DNA of 64,000 nucleotides from Pollenia angustigena (GCA_930367215.1 OV884058.1:214748208-214812207); one strand, 5' to 3'; positions 32,601 to 43,106 are shown, numbered from the stretch's first letter. A program made the numbers and translations. The notes: generated by a model from the sequence alone, not told the origin.

Positions 32601-33044
32601 TGTTATGATACTTGCTATTTTTTGTATTGGAATTTTTTAGGATTGACTGAATGAAACAACAAATGCGAGAAAGAACAAGAAATACAATTTGATAAAATGT
32701 AAACAAAACAAACAATACTGCCCACGTTTTTTCCCCACAAAAAACCGTCATAAAAGCTAAAAATCGCAAAAAAAAAAGTTAAAAACCGTCAAACCGATCA
32801 AAAACTAAAAAAATTGGCAACAGTGCTAACAATTAATCTGGAAATGTCAATTTTAAGCTAAAAAATTTTATATTTTTTTTGACAGTCTTAGATTATTTAT
32901 CGATAACACATGTATATTTGTTTGACATTTCAAGATGTTTTATGATATAATCATACTCTTTACACTTAGTCAGTTTTCCTATGCAAATATATTTGCACTG
33001 TTCTCCAATATAGAAAAAATACAAAAAATAGCAAGTATCATAAC
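32601..33044. mobile_element. 444-bp TIR element, possible TTAA target
   Basis: TGTTATGATACTTGCTATTT and its exact complement form perfect inverted repeats of about 27 bp. TTAA occurs just outside each end (32594-32597 and 33048-33051), which would fit a piggyBac-like target if two or three terminal bases have diverged. No gene. Confidence 0.65.
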
Positions 33045-33296
33045 AGCTTAACCAAATAATTTTTACTAATAGAAACTAGGAATTTTTGTGTTTTTTGCTA
33101 CTTAAAAACTCGCCAAAAAAGATAAAAGAAAACAAACACACATACATGGCACAAACTATTTTGGTGAATATATTTCCCAACTTTGGTATTGCGGTGAACA
33201 AAAATATCAAAAGTAATTACAACTCAACTGTGTTGAATTTTGTGAACAGTAAACGTGCCATATTTCATTTTAATGATATTTGATTAACGTTCCTTC

Positions 33297-33370
33297 ATGG
33301 TACAGTTGTCTAGGGGGTGTGTTAAGTTAGAAACTGAGAGTTCCCTGGTTCGAATCTTGGTTTTTTAAAA
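33297..33370 (+). repeat. tRNA-like SINE head (B box GGTTCGAAT)
   Basis: ATGGTACAGTTGTCTAGGGG resembles a tRNA D-arm/A-box region, and CCTGGTTCGAATCTTGG a B box about 45 nt later. The acceptor stem and T stem do not pair, so it is not a functional tRNA gene. A T-rich tail follows. Confidence 0.45.
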
Positions 33371-33429
33371 AGAAATTTTTTTTTAAATATTTTTTATATA
33401 TTTTTAATTAGGCTTAAGTTCATTAAATT

Positions 33430-33625
33430 TAATTTTCATAAAATTATTTTTATGAAGAAAGGAATTTTACAACATGAAAATTAATTAAAATTTATTGATA
33501 ATTTTTCATTCTTGACTCAATCTGGGGTCGAACCCAGGTGTTTACGGACAGGTTACCCTGACATGTTTCGATTGCAACCACTCAATCTCCTCAGAGGGCT
33601 TGCCGTTTAACACTCGCAGCCATCG
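33430..33625 (-). repeat. tRNA-like SINE copy, minus strand
   Basis: On the minus strand it has CTGGGTTCGACCCCAG, a self-pairing T-arm-like B box (33524-33539), an upstream region with GTGGTTGCAATCG, then the tail TCAAGAATGAAAAATTATCA and ATTTTCATGTTGTAAA. The same B box-tail order occurs at 37717-37800 on +. Confidence 0.5.
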
Positions 33626-33885
33626 ACGACTGCTGACGTCATTAGACAAACATCAATCCTTAAACCAAATTGTATTCAACCTTTGGTAGATCGAAATTTG
33701 CTTTTGAATGATTATCTATTTTAATTTATTTTAACTTCTGTTTTTTTTCGTACTTTTGTCAAGAATTCTTCTTGAAGTTCAAAGTACATATTTTTGTTTT
33801 TCCATTTGTTTGTCTTTCTTTTTCTTGTTGACCTTTTCAGCACAACTTGAAGGACAAATGCAAAATAGAGCTCGTGCCTTAGCTT

Positions 33886-33962
33886 TTAACAAAAAATATC
33901 AATAAATTTTAATTAATTTTCATGTTGTAAAATTCCTTTCTTCATAAAAATTATATTTAAAA
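33886..33962 (+). repeat. SINE tail fragment, inverted relative to 33440-33504
   Basis: ATCAATAAATTTTAATTAAT then TTTCATGTTGTAAAATTCC is the complement of 33445-33504, so the two make an inverted pair about 380 bp apart. No tRNA-like head precedes it. Confidence 0.6.
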
Positions 33963-34266
33963 TATTTAAATATTTATTTAATATTTAAAAATATTAAAAA
34001 TTTGGATTAAAAACCATAAATAGTTCAACAAAATAACCACAATACTAATAATTTTTTATATATTTTTTATATTCTAAAAACGATTTAAAAAAATATTTAC
34101 CAGTTTTCGCTTTTTAAATTTTATTTATAATGAAGTTTTAAGTATTGTAAATATGTACATATGTATATGTAAAAATGATTTAGTTTATGTCTAGTTGCTC
34201 TGTATTCTGCTCGCACAATGGTGAAGGGTATATAAGAATCGGCACAGCCGAATATAGCACTCTTAC

Positions 34267-34629
34267 TTGTTTAACCTGCCAATACTCACGCATACGATCT
34301 ATGAAATCAGCTTATCGGATCTCATAATGAACGAAGAGCGCGAGATTTTTGTGATTACACTTTATAGGCCCTCTGGTCGAACCAATAACAATTCCGCCAA
34401 TAACGCTGCCAACCCACTACCTATTCCTACTAATAAAATGTCGTATGCTCAAGCTGCCCAATCCAGCAGTATCCCTTTGGTACGATCAGCCGCTCAGAAA
34501 TTCCCAGAATCTAGAACTCCTAAAGAATCGCCCCTAGAAAACTCAATAGAGCTTCTGATACAACTTATGAACAGCTTTATATCAAATATGCAAGTCATGA
34601 TTCAGGAACTGTTAAGAAACCAAGCATGA
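34267..34629 (+). pseudogene. Jockey-clade LINE ORF1, 3' part
   Basis: Only the C-terminal part of the Gag-like RNA-binding protein remains: a region around SYAQAAQSSS followed by a predicted helix (ELLIQLMNSFISNM, then QELLRNQA). The same order, SYANVLKS then a helix ending in MLLQAVLNKP, is found in the minus-strand LINE at 60911-61192. The CCHC knuckles expected upstream are missing, and the left edge abuts the mini-me end. Its TGA overlaps the ORF2 start as ATGA (34626-34629), the arrangement used for coupled translation in jockey elements. Confidence 0.7.
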
Positions 34630-37190
34630 ACCAGATAAGAATATGTTACTGGAATGCAAACGGCTTAAGCCAACACAAGACAGAAACGATACAAAACATC
34701 CCAGTGGCAAAGCATGTGGCGGTGCAGCTATAATAATTAGGAATTAAATTAGCCACTTCTTAGTGCCGAAATATAAAACTGATCACATTCAGGCCTCATC
34801 AACATGCCTCTTGGCCACAAACATCACCATATCTTCTATATACTGTTGCCCAAGACACAAAATAACTGATGATCAATTCATTACTTTTTACAAAACGTTA
34901 GGCAATAAATTTATAGCAGCAGGAGATTGCAATGCAAAGCACACGTTCTGGAGCTCACGACTCACTACTCCGAAGGGCAGACAGCTATTTAAAGCTATCT
35001 CATCTCTTAAACTCAACGTTATATCTGATGGACGGCCCACTTATTAGCCTTCAGATATAAAAAAAACTCCCGATTTAATAGATTTTGCAGTCATTAAAAA
35101 CATCAGACGCGATCAGCTTTCTACAGCCTCTTTGTTTGACCTGTCCTCAGATCACTCTCCCACTATTATATCAATGTTAAATTTTCAAACATCGAAAAAT
35201 CTTTTTGTTTCCCCAAGCTCCCACATATCGCAAAATATTTCGCTTAAATCCGATAGTGAAATACAAGATGCTTTAAACGTATTCTCTGCAACATTATTAA
35301 TCGCAGCTAAAGTAGCTACACCTTTCAAACATTACAACGGCACTAAAAACGAATTCTCAACAACTATTTAAAACCTAATAAAAAAAACAGAGAAACCTTA
35401 GAAGACAAGGGCAACAACACCGCTCTCCTACCTTAAAAATGCAACTAAACCACTGTCAAAGAGCCCTTCATGGTGCTCTTTTGGAGGACAAACAATAGAG
35501 CTGCTTGTTTGGTGCATATTTAGAAGGGCTAGAGCCAACAAAATCCACGGATTATAGTCTTTGGAAAGCCATTTTAAGAATTAATAACCCGATAAATTGC
35601 GACAATACTATTCGTTATAGTGATGGCAAATGGGCTAGGTCCAATAAAGACAAAGCTGAAGTTTTTGCCGATCACATCGAAAGAGTGTTTACGCCAAATA
35701 TTTTCGACTCAGACATAACCTTATCAGCTATTGAAGACCGTGTTGTTTCTCAAATGAAAATTCGTTTCTCGTCCTTTACTTCAGTAATCAAAAAAATTAA
35801 AACAAATAAATCTCCTGGAATGGACAAAATTTCAGGAAAAATGATTCGTGAACTACCAACATCTGCCCTAAGGCTAATTTTATTCATTTTCAATTCCATC
35901 CTGCGAACTGGTTTCTACCCTAAATCATCATATCAGAAATAATTATGATACCTAAGCCAGGTAAGGACGTTATTAGTCAAGTGTCATCTTATCTTCCGAT
36001 AAGCTTACTTTCAATTTTATCAAAGCTCTTTGAGAAAGTATTTTTAAATGCATTGATCCCATATTTAAACGACCGCCACATCATTGTAGTCCATCAGTTT
36101 GGATTCCGAAAGGATCATAGCACCATAGAACAGGTTCATCGCATAGTTACTCTTATCAGAAAGGGTTTTGAGGATAAACACTATTGCTCATCAGTCTTCA
36201 TATACATTTCTCAAGACTTTGACAAAGTCTGGCACGACGGGCATTTATATAAAATAGGGTCCTTGTCACCCCAAAAAACCCACAACTTACAGTAAAATTA
36301 TTTATGAGATCGCTCGTCTGTAGTAAAATATAAAGACTACATCTCAGACTCAAGAAGAATCGCAGCAGGGGTTCCCCAAGGCAGTATACTTGGTCCTCTC
36401 ATGTATATAATTTACACCTCAGATATGCCCACAAGTAATCTGATACACACGTCAACTTTTGCTGACGATATAGCGTTTATAAGCGTACATAAAAATCCAG
36501 TAATTGCTTCTAGTTGTCTGCAGATTTATATTAAAGAGCTCGAAAAATGACTTAACAAATGGAAAATAAACATGTCACTTTCACCTTGAGAAAGGGCGAC
36601 TGTCCCAAACTAAAGATAAGTTACATCGAAATCCCTCAACAAAATCATATAAAATAACTTGGTATACACCTCGATCGTCGCCTTACCTGGTCTCAGCATA
36701 TTGAATCCAAATCCACACAGCTCAAACTTAAAACAATACAGCTTCAGTGGCTTATTTGCTCTCATTCTGCTATTAACCTTAACTACAAGGTTCTACTCTA
36801 CAAAGCTACTATTAAGCCAATATGGACCTATGGTATCCAACTATGGGGAGCAGCTTCTGCTTCAAATATAGAGATATTACAAAGACGACAAAATAAAATA
36901 TTGCGACAAATTAGTGGTGACCCGTGGTATATTAGAAACGGGAATATTCATAAGGACCTCAACATTCCATTTGTTCGCGACGAAATAAAGACCTTCTGCT
37001 CCAAATGTGCACGAAAACTGGCAACTCATCCGAAACCTCTTGCACAGGATCTACTGTTTTATAATGAACATACTCGCCTCCATAGGATCGACACGTTGGC
37101 CCTCGCGTAAATGCATGGAAGGTGAACACTTTACGAAACAAAAAATGGAGTTTCTATTGCAACGGCAATAGAACTAGAAATTATTAATTA
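34626..37190 (+). pseudogene. Jockey-clade LINE ORF2 (endonuclease-RT), decayed
   Basis: From ATG 34626 it starts MNQIRICYWNANGLSQHK, the endonuclease N-terminus, but a deletion removes the next part. AAGDCNAKHTFWSSRL and LSSDHSPTIISM follow. Reverse transcriptase pieces are NKSPGMDKISGKMI, SVFIYISQDFDKVWHD, GVPQGSILGPLMY and FADDIAFIS (near 36460), spread over all three frames with many stops. The C-terminal part has YGIQLWGAASASNIEILQRR, then DPWYIRN and NEHTRLHRI. The order matches the minus-strand LINE domain for domain. The 3' end is an A-rich tail at about 37250-37266. Clearly non-functional and much older than the LINE at 17563. Confidence 0.85.
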
Positions 37191-37391
37191 ATTTACGATT
37201 TATACTAAAATAGCAATTTCTTATTATAGAAAGATCCAATAAATAAATTGAAAGTTAAAAAAAAACTGTTAACTGTATCATTCTCAATAATCTTTAGATA
37301 AGAGCTTTTTCAAAGTCTATGAGCAAGACATGTGTGATCTGACCATCACGATCATTTTTATTTTATTTTGAAAAATAGGCAGCAAGACTAA

Positions 37392-37513
37392 TGGGCTGTT
37401 TCCAAGTGACCTGCCATTGAGTGTATAAATATATGAAAATCACTAAGTTTTTTGAGTACTTTTCATATAAATTTTACCACACAATCAATTGCTTGTCACC
37501 TGGAAACAACACA
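37392..37513. mobile_element. 122-bp hairpin MITE with TAA duplication
   Basis: The left arm TGGGCTGTTTCCAAGTGAC pairs with the complement of GTCACCTGGAAACAACACA; the inner arms share TTCATATAAATTTTACC-type sequence with the MITE at 15190. TAA flanks both sides (37389-37391, 37514-37516), a TWA target as for Harbinger. Confidence 0.7.
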
Positions 37514-37599
37514 TAAGTCTTGACAAAAAGTATGAAAAACAGAAGAAAGGAAGAAATATGAAAAATAGAAAATTGATAATCAATTACAACAAATTTCCA

Positions 37600-37818
37600 T
37601 TAGTTCAAGATTGCCGTTTGCCTATGACTATTGACTATGGCGCAAACGGTAGAACGGCAAAGAGTTCTGATGATGGGAATGTGGTTATTATTATTAAAAA
37701 TACGGTAAAATCGACCCGAGTTCAATTCCGTGTTCTGTCAAGAATAAAATTATCAAAAAAAAATAAAAAATTGTATTCATTTCATGTTGTAAATTTTTTT
37801 AAAAGTAAAATTTTATGA
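37600..37818 (+). repeat. tRNA-like SINE copy, plus strand
   Basis: CGAGTTCAATTCCG (B-box-like, about 37717) is followed by TGTCAAGAATAAAATTATCA and TTTCATGTTGTAAA, the same tail as 33430-33510. Upstream, TTGCCGTTTGCC and GGTAGAACGGCAA form a short inverted repeat. Diverged. Confidence 0.45.
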
Positions 37819-37830
37819 ACTAAAGCCTTA

Positions 37831-37964
37831 TTTAACTGCCAGGCAAGAAATTTCTTTCGCATGTTTATATTGAAAACAATAATAAAAATGTAAAATTTGT
37901 TTTTGTTTTCAATAAAAACATACGAAAGAAATGTTTTTATCGACATCGTGGGCCAGGCAGTAAA
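37831..37964. mobile_element. 134-bp hairpin MITE (ACTGCCAGGC ends)
   Basis: TTTAACTGCCAGGC and GGCCAGGCAGTAAA form the ends. Internal arms GAAATTTCTTTCGCATGTTT and the complement of AAACATACGAAAGAAATG pair closely. Non-coding. Confidence 0.65.
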
Positions 37965-39206
37965 TATCCAAAACTTCAATTAAAAATATTTATTTATTAA
38001 AATTATATACATACTACAATAAATGGGAATTAAAGAATTTTATTAAACCATATTTGTATGGTCCCTGCAGCGCGTATGATGCATTTTTTTCTTACCCGTT
38101 ACATATGTTTATTTCACTTTTGTTGTATTCCGCTCTTTATTGATAGAAGAACTTACAATTATAAGATGCCAGCAGCATGCCCGATATGGGTTTCGTTATC
38201 GTTCTACTTTGAAAATTTGAATATTTTACTAAATAATTTTAACAAGTAGAATATGGGAATTATTGGTTATTAGTTAACTTTTTAAACATGATGTACAAAT
38301 TGCATTTGTACATTTAAACTAAAATTTTGAATCTTTTATTATTTATCTAAAATTATACTAACAAGTTATGAAGTGAAATCTAAAGTAAGTTAATGTATTA
38401 TGTATCCGTTAAAATTTAAATATTTTTATGAATTTTACTCACCACAAATAATTGTTAAGTTTAATGTAAGTTGGCCGCACTGCAAGGTTTACACTCGTCG
38501 CAAATTTTCCAATTGTCAATTGTAGCGAACTTTCGTTAACTTCAAGCTAGTGTAACTTACAGTTGGTTTTGTAACCAGGTTTTTTGTTTTATCTTCTCTC
38601 AACAGCGAAGCGAGCAACACGTCAACTACCCTGTAGTGCGAGCAACTTAACTTAAATCTTTTTTTGGTTTTCTGAAGTTGATATACTGTCTACCCAATAC
38701 GTATGTATTAATTTAAGTGAACTCTGAATTTTAATAAAAATTGGAAAAAAAATTAATAAAATTCTGTTTTCACTTTCTTCCTGTAACCCACTCTATTATA
38801 ATTACTAATTTGGAGCAATTATAATAATAATCTTCATCTTGATAGCCCCACCGTTTACATCTCAACGGACACCCCCTTTCTTCTATCTACCCGAAGATTA
38901 TTTTCCATTGGTGTCCAACCCTCACACCAATACACATGAAAATAATCTATATTTTTCTTCTTGTAGTGTTTGTGCTTCTATACAAAGCAACTAAATCGTG
39001 GGTACCTTCTTTTGAAGTTTTGTTGTTGTTTCTACAACAAACTTTTACAAAGATATTCCATTTTAGATTGTTTTAAGCACTTTTATGCACTTATGTGTTA
39101 TTCATACTTTAATTTTTGAACACGGCTCGTACTGAATGAGTAGAAAAACCTTAAATTTAGTACGAGTTTTTTCTTTCCGTGTATGTTTATATATGTATAT
39201 CAAATA
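37965..39206. other. Upstream intergenic region of the secreted-protein gene
   Basis: No gene seen. It holds a hairpin at 38894-38948 (AAGATTATTTTCCATTGGTG against ACACCAATACACATGAAAATAATCT-type sequence) and a less AT-rich pyrimidine patch at 38780-38900. Confidence 0.4.
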
Positions 39207-39590
39207 TATATATATTTGTTTTCTTCTTTTAAATACTTAGAGAATTTACTGATTCCTTAAAATATTATTGTATTATTTGTTTTACCCGTTGACGTAGTTT
39301 GTATTTTCATTAACTTCTTAACTAATATGTATGTATATAACCATATTTGTTTTCTTCTTTTAAATACTTACGAGAATTTACTGATTCCTAAAAATTTATT
39401 GTATTATTTGTTTTACCCGTTGACGTAGTTTGTATTTTCATTAACTTCTTAACTGATATGTATGCATATAACTATATTTGTTTTCTTCTTTTAAATACTT
39501 AGAGAATTAATTGATTCCTAAAAATCTTATTTTACTATTTGTTTTACCCGTTGACGTAGTTTGTATTTTCATAACTACTACATTAACAAA
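39207..39590. repeat. 131-bp tandem repeat upstream of the gene, three copies
   Basis: TTCTTCTTTTAAATACTTA recurs at 39221, 39352 and 39483, a constant 131-bp step. Each unit contains ATTTGTTTTACCCGTTGACG then TAGTTTGTATTTTCAT. The array ends about 90 bp before the start of transcription and so lies where an enhancer would. TGACGTAG resembles a CRE/ATF half-site. Regulatory function is inference. Confidence 0.85.
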
Positions 39591-39643
39591 AATATCAGCA
39601 TTAATTTTTAAATAAATATATATAAGTTCCAAGTGATAACACG

Positions 39644-39681
39644 TATAAATATCAGCTACAAAACGAATCGATTTCAGTTAA
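39644..39681 (+). promoter_or_regulatory. Core promoter: TATA box and initiator
   Basis: TATAAA at 39644-39649 and the arthropod initiator TCAGTT at 39675-39680, with the A at 39676, are spaced 32 bp, the classic distance. The ATG lies 21 bases downstream in the context ATCAAAATG, a good fly start context. Confidence 0.7.
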
Positions 39682-39696
39682 TTTAAAGTTATCAAA

Positions 39697-40668
39697 ATGA
39701 TAACAATCAAAATATTTTTTACGGTTCTACTCATTTGTAGCCTGCAATTGTTGCCTGTCTTTGGCAATAGTACTATAACAGAAGTGGGACACTCAGGTTG
39801 CTTTGGAATAACTGAAGCTGTAAGCACATTGACCAATATCATCACTTCGAATAATGCTTCCTCATTTGAAGCCAAAGTAAGGGAGACTTATGAACATTTT
39901 GATAGCCGTATGGTTGAATCTATTCTTGCCAAAGCCTTTCATGAAGTTGATTCAAACAAAAATTTACTTTTAATCCCTGACTTGTTATCGGCTTTTGCTA
40001 AACCAGAGGATTCGGAATTATTTGAATTTATGCTGCGTGCACAGGTGCCATTTTACGTCCATTATATCAGCGGACAACATCCACTTAGACACGCAGTTTT
40101 AGAAAAGCTCGCGTACATATTGCACAAAATAATAAATGATGATACGTACGCCAAGAGGAATGAGAGCTTGAAAAGACTTGTAAACGAATGTAAAAGCAAC
40201 CTGCCTCCAAATATAAGATTTTTATTTTTAAATCGGGAGCCTGTTTGTCTTGAAAATGAAAGACTTATGAATTTCCTTTGTGTGGGCGACCATTATTTTG
40301 GTTCACCCGATCGCAAAGTTCTGATCCGGGATCACAATGGTTCAATAAAAAAAAAATCCTATTTTGAGGCTGAATTTGAAGAAGTTGGGTCATTTGGTGA
40401 AAAAAGACTTGTAGTAAATCTGAAGAGTACTTTAAACGAATTATATCTTAATAGTGTTGGAGGTGAAATTAATAGTTTTCCAACTAAAAATCGCTATTCC
40501 AGGTGGCATATCAAGTATGTGGATGATATTCGTGTTTCCCTTTCTAATGATTACGGTAAAATGTGCGCTGGAGATAAGTTAAATAGTAATAACCGTAACG
40601 TAAGGACATTGCAAGGTGATGAATCAAATAGCTCTGAATGTGATTGGCGTGTGGTAAAGTGTAATTAA
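39697..40668 (+). CDS. Secreted protein of unknown family, 323 aa
   Basis: This is a single-exon gene with an open frame from ATG 39697 to TAA. Residues 1-23 (basic start, then FFTVLLICSLQLLPVFG) form a clear signal peptide. The mature protein has two regions: residues 35-175 look helical (SSFEAKVRETYEHFDSRMVE, then LLSAF, then AVLEKLAYILHKI), and residues 190-322 look like beta strands (VLIRD, KSYFEAEF, LVVNL, ELYLNSV, RWHIKYV, CDWRVVKC). The repeated W-x-I/V and L-x-L pattern could mean a beta-trefoil-like fold, a guess. Mature cysteines are at 35, 165, 184, 195, 290, 315 and 322. Five N-x-S/T sites (24, 53, 155, 214, 311) suggest glycosylation. It has its own TATA promoter and poly(A) signal and no transposon features. 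I do not recognise the family; a lineage-specific fly secretory protein is the likeliest reading. Confidence 0.85.
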   Translation: MITIKIFFTVLLICSLQLLPVFGNSTITEVGHSGCFGITEAVSTLTNIITSNNASSFEAKVRETYEHFDSRMVESILAKAFHEVDSNKNLLLIPDLLSAFAKPEDSELFEFMLRAQVPFYVHYISGQHPLRHAVLEKLAYILHKIINDDTYAKRNESLKRLVNECKSNLPPNIRFLFLNREPVCLENERLMNFLCVGDHYFGSPDRKVLIRDHNGSIKKKSYFEAEFEEVGSFGEKRLVVNLKSTLNELYLNSVGGEINSFPTKNRYSRWHIKYVDDIRVSLSNDYGKMCAGDKLNSNNRNVRTLQGDESNSSECDWRVVKCN

Positions 40669-40826
40669 AAATGTTGTTAAGATGTTACGCAAAGCATCAT
40701 TATTCTTTAACGAAGGTTTTTCCCTAAATTTAGTTTTCCTTCTGCTATATTTTATGCCATTTTTTAAAATTTATTTTTACAAATATAAATATATTTATAT
40801 ATAGATTTATCTCTTACACAATTTTA

Positions 40827-40832
40827 AATAAA
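40827..40832 (+). terminator. Poly(A) signal AATAAA
   Basis: AATAAA about 160 bases after the stop codon, in an AT-rich 3' region with a GT/T-rich stretch (TTGGTGTTAATTT) some 30 bases on. Best candidate for 3'-end formation of the secreted-protein gene. Confidence 0.6.
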
Positions 40833-41142
40833 GTTCAAATAATACGCACTATACGAAAATTGGTGTTAATTTCATATTATAGGGGAGTACATTTTCTACA
40901 TTCATATTCTGATTATTTTATTCTCTTTTGTGCTTTTCGTTTTCCTATAAATTTTGTAGACAGAGTTGTTACGAACACACGACTACAAATGCTGCTGGGT
41001 GCAATTATAGTCGCGTAGTCAGTTACTGAATTATTTTGAAGACGCCAGCTACAATTGAAAAAATTTAAAAAAGTTTTTAATTGTTTTACTTTCTTAAAAT
41101 GGAAAAACAAGAATAATTGCAGAGTCGTACACAAACTTACAC
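40833..41142. other. Intergenic, nothing recognised
   Basis: No gene or repeat was identified. The minus-strand 73-codon frame has no recognisable features. Confidence 0.4.
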
Positions 41143-41259
41143 CTAATTTTCACGATGATTTAAAAGACATGTCTTTTTTGTAGTTCTCTTTTAAAGAAAC
41201 TTCCAAAAACATGTAACATTTTCACAATGTTCTTTTTTTGTTTGATTTTTTCTGTTTTT
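41143..41259 (+). repeat. About 300-bp repeat, copy 1, left half
   Basis: ATTTTCACGATGATTTAAAA to TTTTTCTGTTTTT matches 46977-47094 almost base for base. The right half of the same copy resumes at 46701 (CTTATTTATGTATGTATG). The 5.4-kb gap between them is the mini-me with its nested insertions. Confidence 0.85.
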
Positions 41260-41366
41260 ATACCCACACCACAATAGTGGAGAGGGTATTATGCATTTGT
41301 GCATAATAGTGGAGAGGGTATTATGCATTTTTGCTGATGTGTGTAACGCCTTAAAATATTGGTTCT
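41260..41366 (+). mobile_element. mini-me-like retroposon, subfamily C, copy 1, left part
   Basis: Starts ATACCCACACCACAATAGTG and contains a local duplication of CATAATAGTGGAGAGGGTAT type. It runs to AATATTGGTTCT, where the copia-type element has inserted; the rest is at 46181-46700. The same start is at 63732. Confidence 0.8.
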
Positions 41367-41561
41367 TATTAGATTTAATAAAAGAGGTTATGCGTGTGCG
41401 TTTCAATTTAATACAAAAATAGTGTTTTATTACAATGGAAGTACAAAAGGTAATGAATAAACAAAATGGTAGTTATTAGTATGTATATTAGTAAAACGTT
41501 TAAATAACAAGGTAGAGCAAATAACAAGCATTAGCTTAGAATAAACAAGGTGACTCCAATA
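41367..41561 (-). repeat. 3' LTR of the copia-type element
   Basis: Identical to 45986-46180 except for GTTTAAATAAC in place of GTATAAATAAC near the middle. The copia-type ends are TATTAG... and ...CCAATA on +. Confidence 0.95.
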
Positions 41562-41570
41562 CTCCTCCTT
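41562..41570 (-). promoter_or_regulatory. Polypurine tract
   Basis: AAGGAGGAG on the minus strand directly precedes the 3' LTR, the position of the plus-strand primer. Confidence 0.8.
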
Positions 41571-41583
41571 AATCTTGTATTTG

Positions 41584-43106
41584 CTATTGAGTGCCTAAAG
41601 CTTTACGAAAATGTTGGAACTTTATCCTCTCAAGGGGTTTAGTTAGAACGTCTGCAACCTGCTCATTAGTTGCTACGTACTTAAGTTCAAATTCGCCTTT
41701 AGCGAGAATGTCTTGAATAAAATGATGACGTATATCGATGTGTTTTGTCTTCGGATGGAATCCACCATTTAATGCGATCGATATGGCGCTTTGGTTATCA
41801 CAACATATATTTAAAACTTCTTGATTCTTACAAAAATGTGACTTTATCCCGTTCCACCATAACGCCTCCTGTATCGTTGATGATAAAGCCATGTATTCCG
41901 CTTCGCAAGTTGAGAGAGCAACAGTTTGCTGTCTTTTAGAACACCATGATATGGCTCCTCCTTGAGCAATAAAAATGTAGCCTGTTGTTGATTTACGATC
42001 ATCAAGACTTGATGCCCAATCCGCATCAGTAAAACCAATGATGTCATTAACATCCTCTTTTGAGGAATAATGTAATTTTAACTTAGAAGTGCCACGTAAA
42101 TATCGAAGTAGATGTTTGACAGCAGACCAATGACGCGGTCCGGGATTATAATTATATCTACTAAGTTTATTAACTGTAAAACATATGTCAGGACGTGTGC
42201 ATTGAGACAGATACATCAAACATCCAATTGCTTCTTGGTACGGAATGTTGCGCATGCTCTGAATATCTTCAGTTGTTGTTGCATAGTAATTTTTTGATAA
42301 TTTTTCACTTGCATTCATGGGCGTGGTTACTGCTTTTGCATCCTTCATTCCGAACTTTTCAAGTATCCTTTCTATATAATCCTCTTGATTAAGGGCAATG
42401 AAATCCTTTCCACGGGTTATTCTCATACCAAGTATTTGAGAAGCAGTGCCAAGATCTTTCATATAAAATTTTTTGCTTAAATAAAGTTTTATGTTTTTAA
42501 GCCAATCATCATCGTTGCAAAACAACAGCAAACCATCCACATAAATTGCGATTATCAAAATCTTCTTGTCCAGTATTTTATAGAACAAGCACGAATCATA
42601 TTTTGATTTTTGAAGTCCAAATGACTCAAGTGCATTGCTAAGTGCTTGATTCCAAATTCTACTTGACTGTTTTAGTCCGTAGAGGGCTTTATTTAGACGG
42701 CATACTTTGGATGAATTATTTTGATCTATATAAGGTGCAGGCTGATCCATGTAGATTTCATCATGTAATTGCCCTTGAAGAAATGCTGTGACGGCATCCA
42801 TTTGCTCAATTTTGAGCTTCATCTTAGCGGCAATTGCAAAAAGGTATCGCAGTGAACTGTGGCGTACTACTGGCGAGTACGTCTCCTCATAGTCCAGCCC
42901 CTTTCGCTGTGAGTAGCCTTTTATAACTAAACGTGCCTTGTATCGTTTTACGGAACCTGTTATGTCCCTCTTAGTTCGAAAAACTCATTTGCATTTAATT
43001 GGCTTACGATTCGGTGGCAAGTCCTGAAGTGACCATGTGTCATTGGCTATTAATGACTGATATTCTTCTTCTATTGCAAGCTTCCACTTATGTGAATCTG
43101 TACCGG
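41584..43106 (-). pseudogene. Copia Pol: reverse transcriptase and RNase H
   Basis: The 3' part of copia Pol, which copies the genomic RNA and degrades it. The frame 42822-41584 (412 codons) has VTAFLQGQLHDEIYMDQP, LNKALYGLKQSSRIW, the active-site region AIYVDGLLLF, and RNase H/connection motifs GFTDADWASSLDDRKSTTGY, STCEAEYMALS and DNQSAI, ending in HFRKALGTQ. The second catalytic Asp of YVDD is Gly (codon GGT), so polymerase activity should be lost. Upstream, in frame with YKARLVIKGYSQRKGLDYEE, a TGA at 42985-42987 sits where Trp is normal (K.VFRTK). A frameshift near 43107-43112 separates it from the linker. Confidence 0.93.

Larger units (their letters stand above)
32372..34262 (+). mobile_element. 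mini-me-like retroposon, subfamily B, copy 2, interrupted
   Basis: The start is the same as in copy 1 and the sequence is recognisable to about 32500. The family 3' end, GAAGGGTATATAAGAATCGG then CACAGCCGAATATAGCACTC, appears at 34210-34262. Between lie a TIR element and SINE-like fragments, so this copy has been split or rearranged. Confidence 0.55.

Noticed and set aside
33297..33370. A functional tRNA gene
   Set aside because: The B box is good, but the acceptor and T stems do not pair and a T-rich SINE-like tail follows.
38894..38948. Hairpin considered as a microRNA precursor
   Set aside because: The arms pair with bulges and there is no evidence on expression or conservation; many small inverted-repeat elements in this window look alike.
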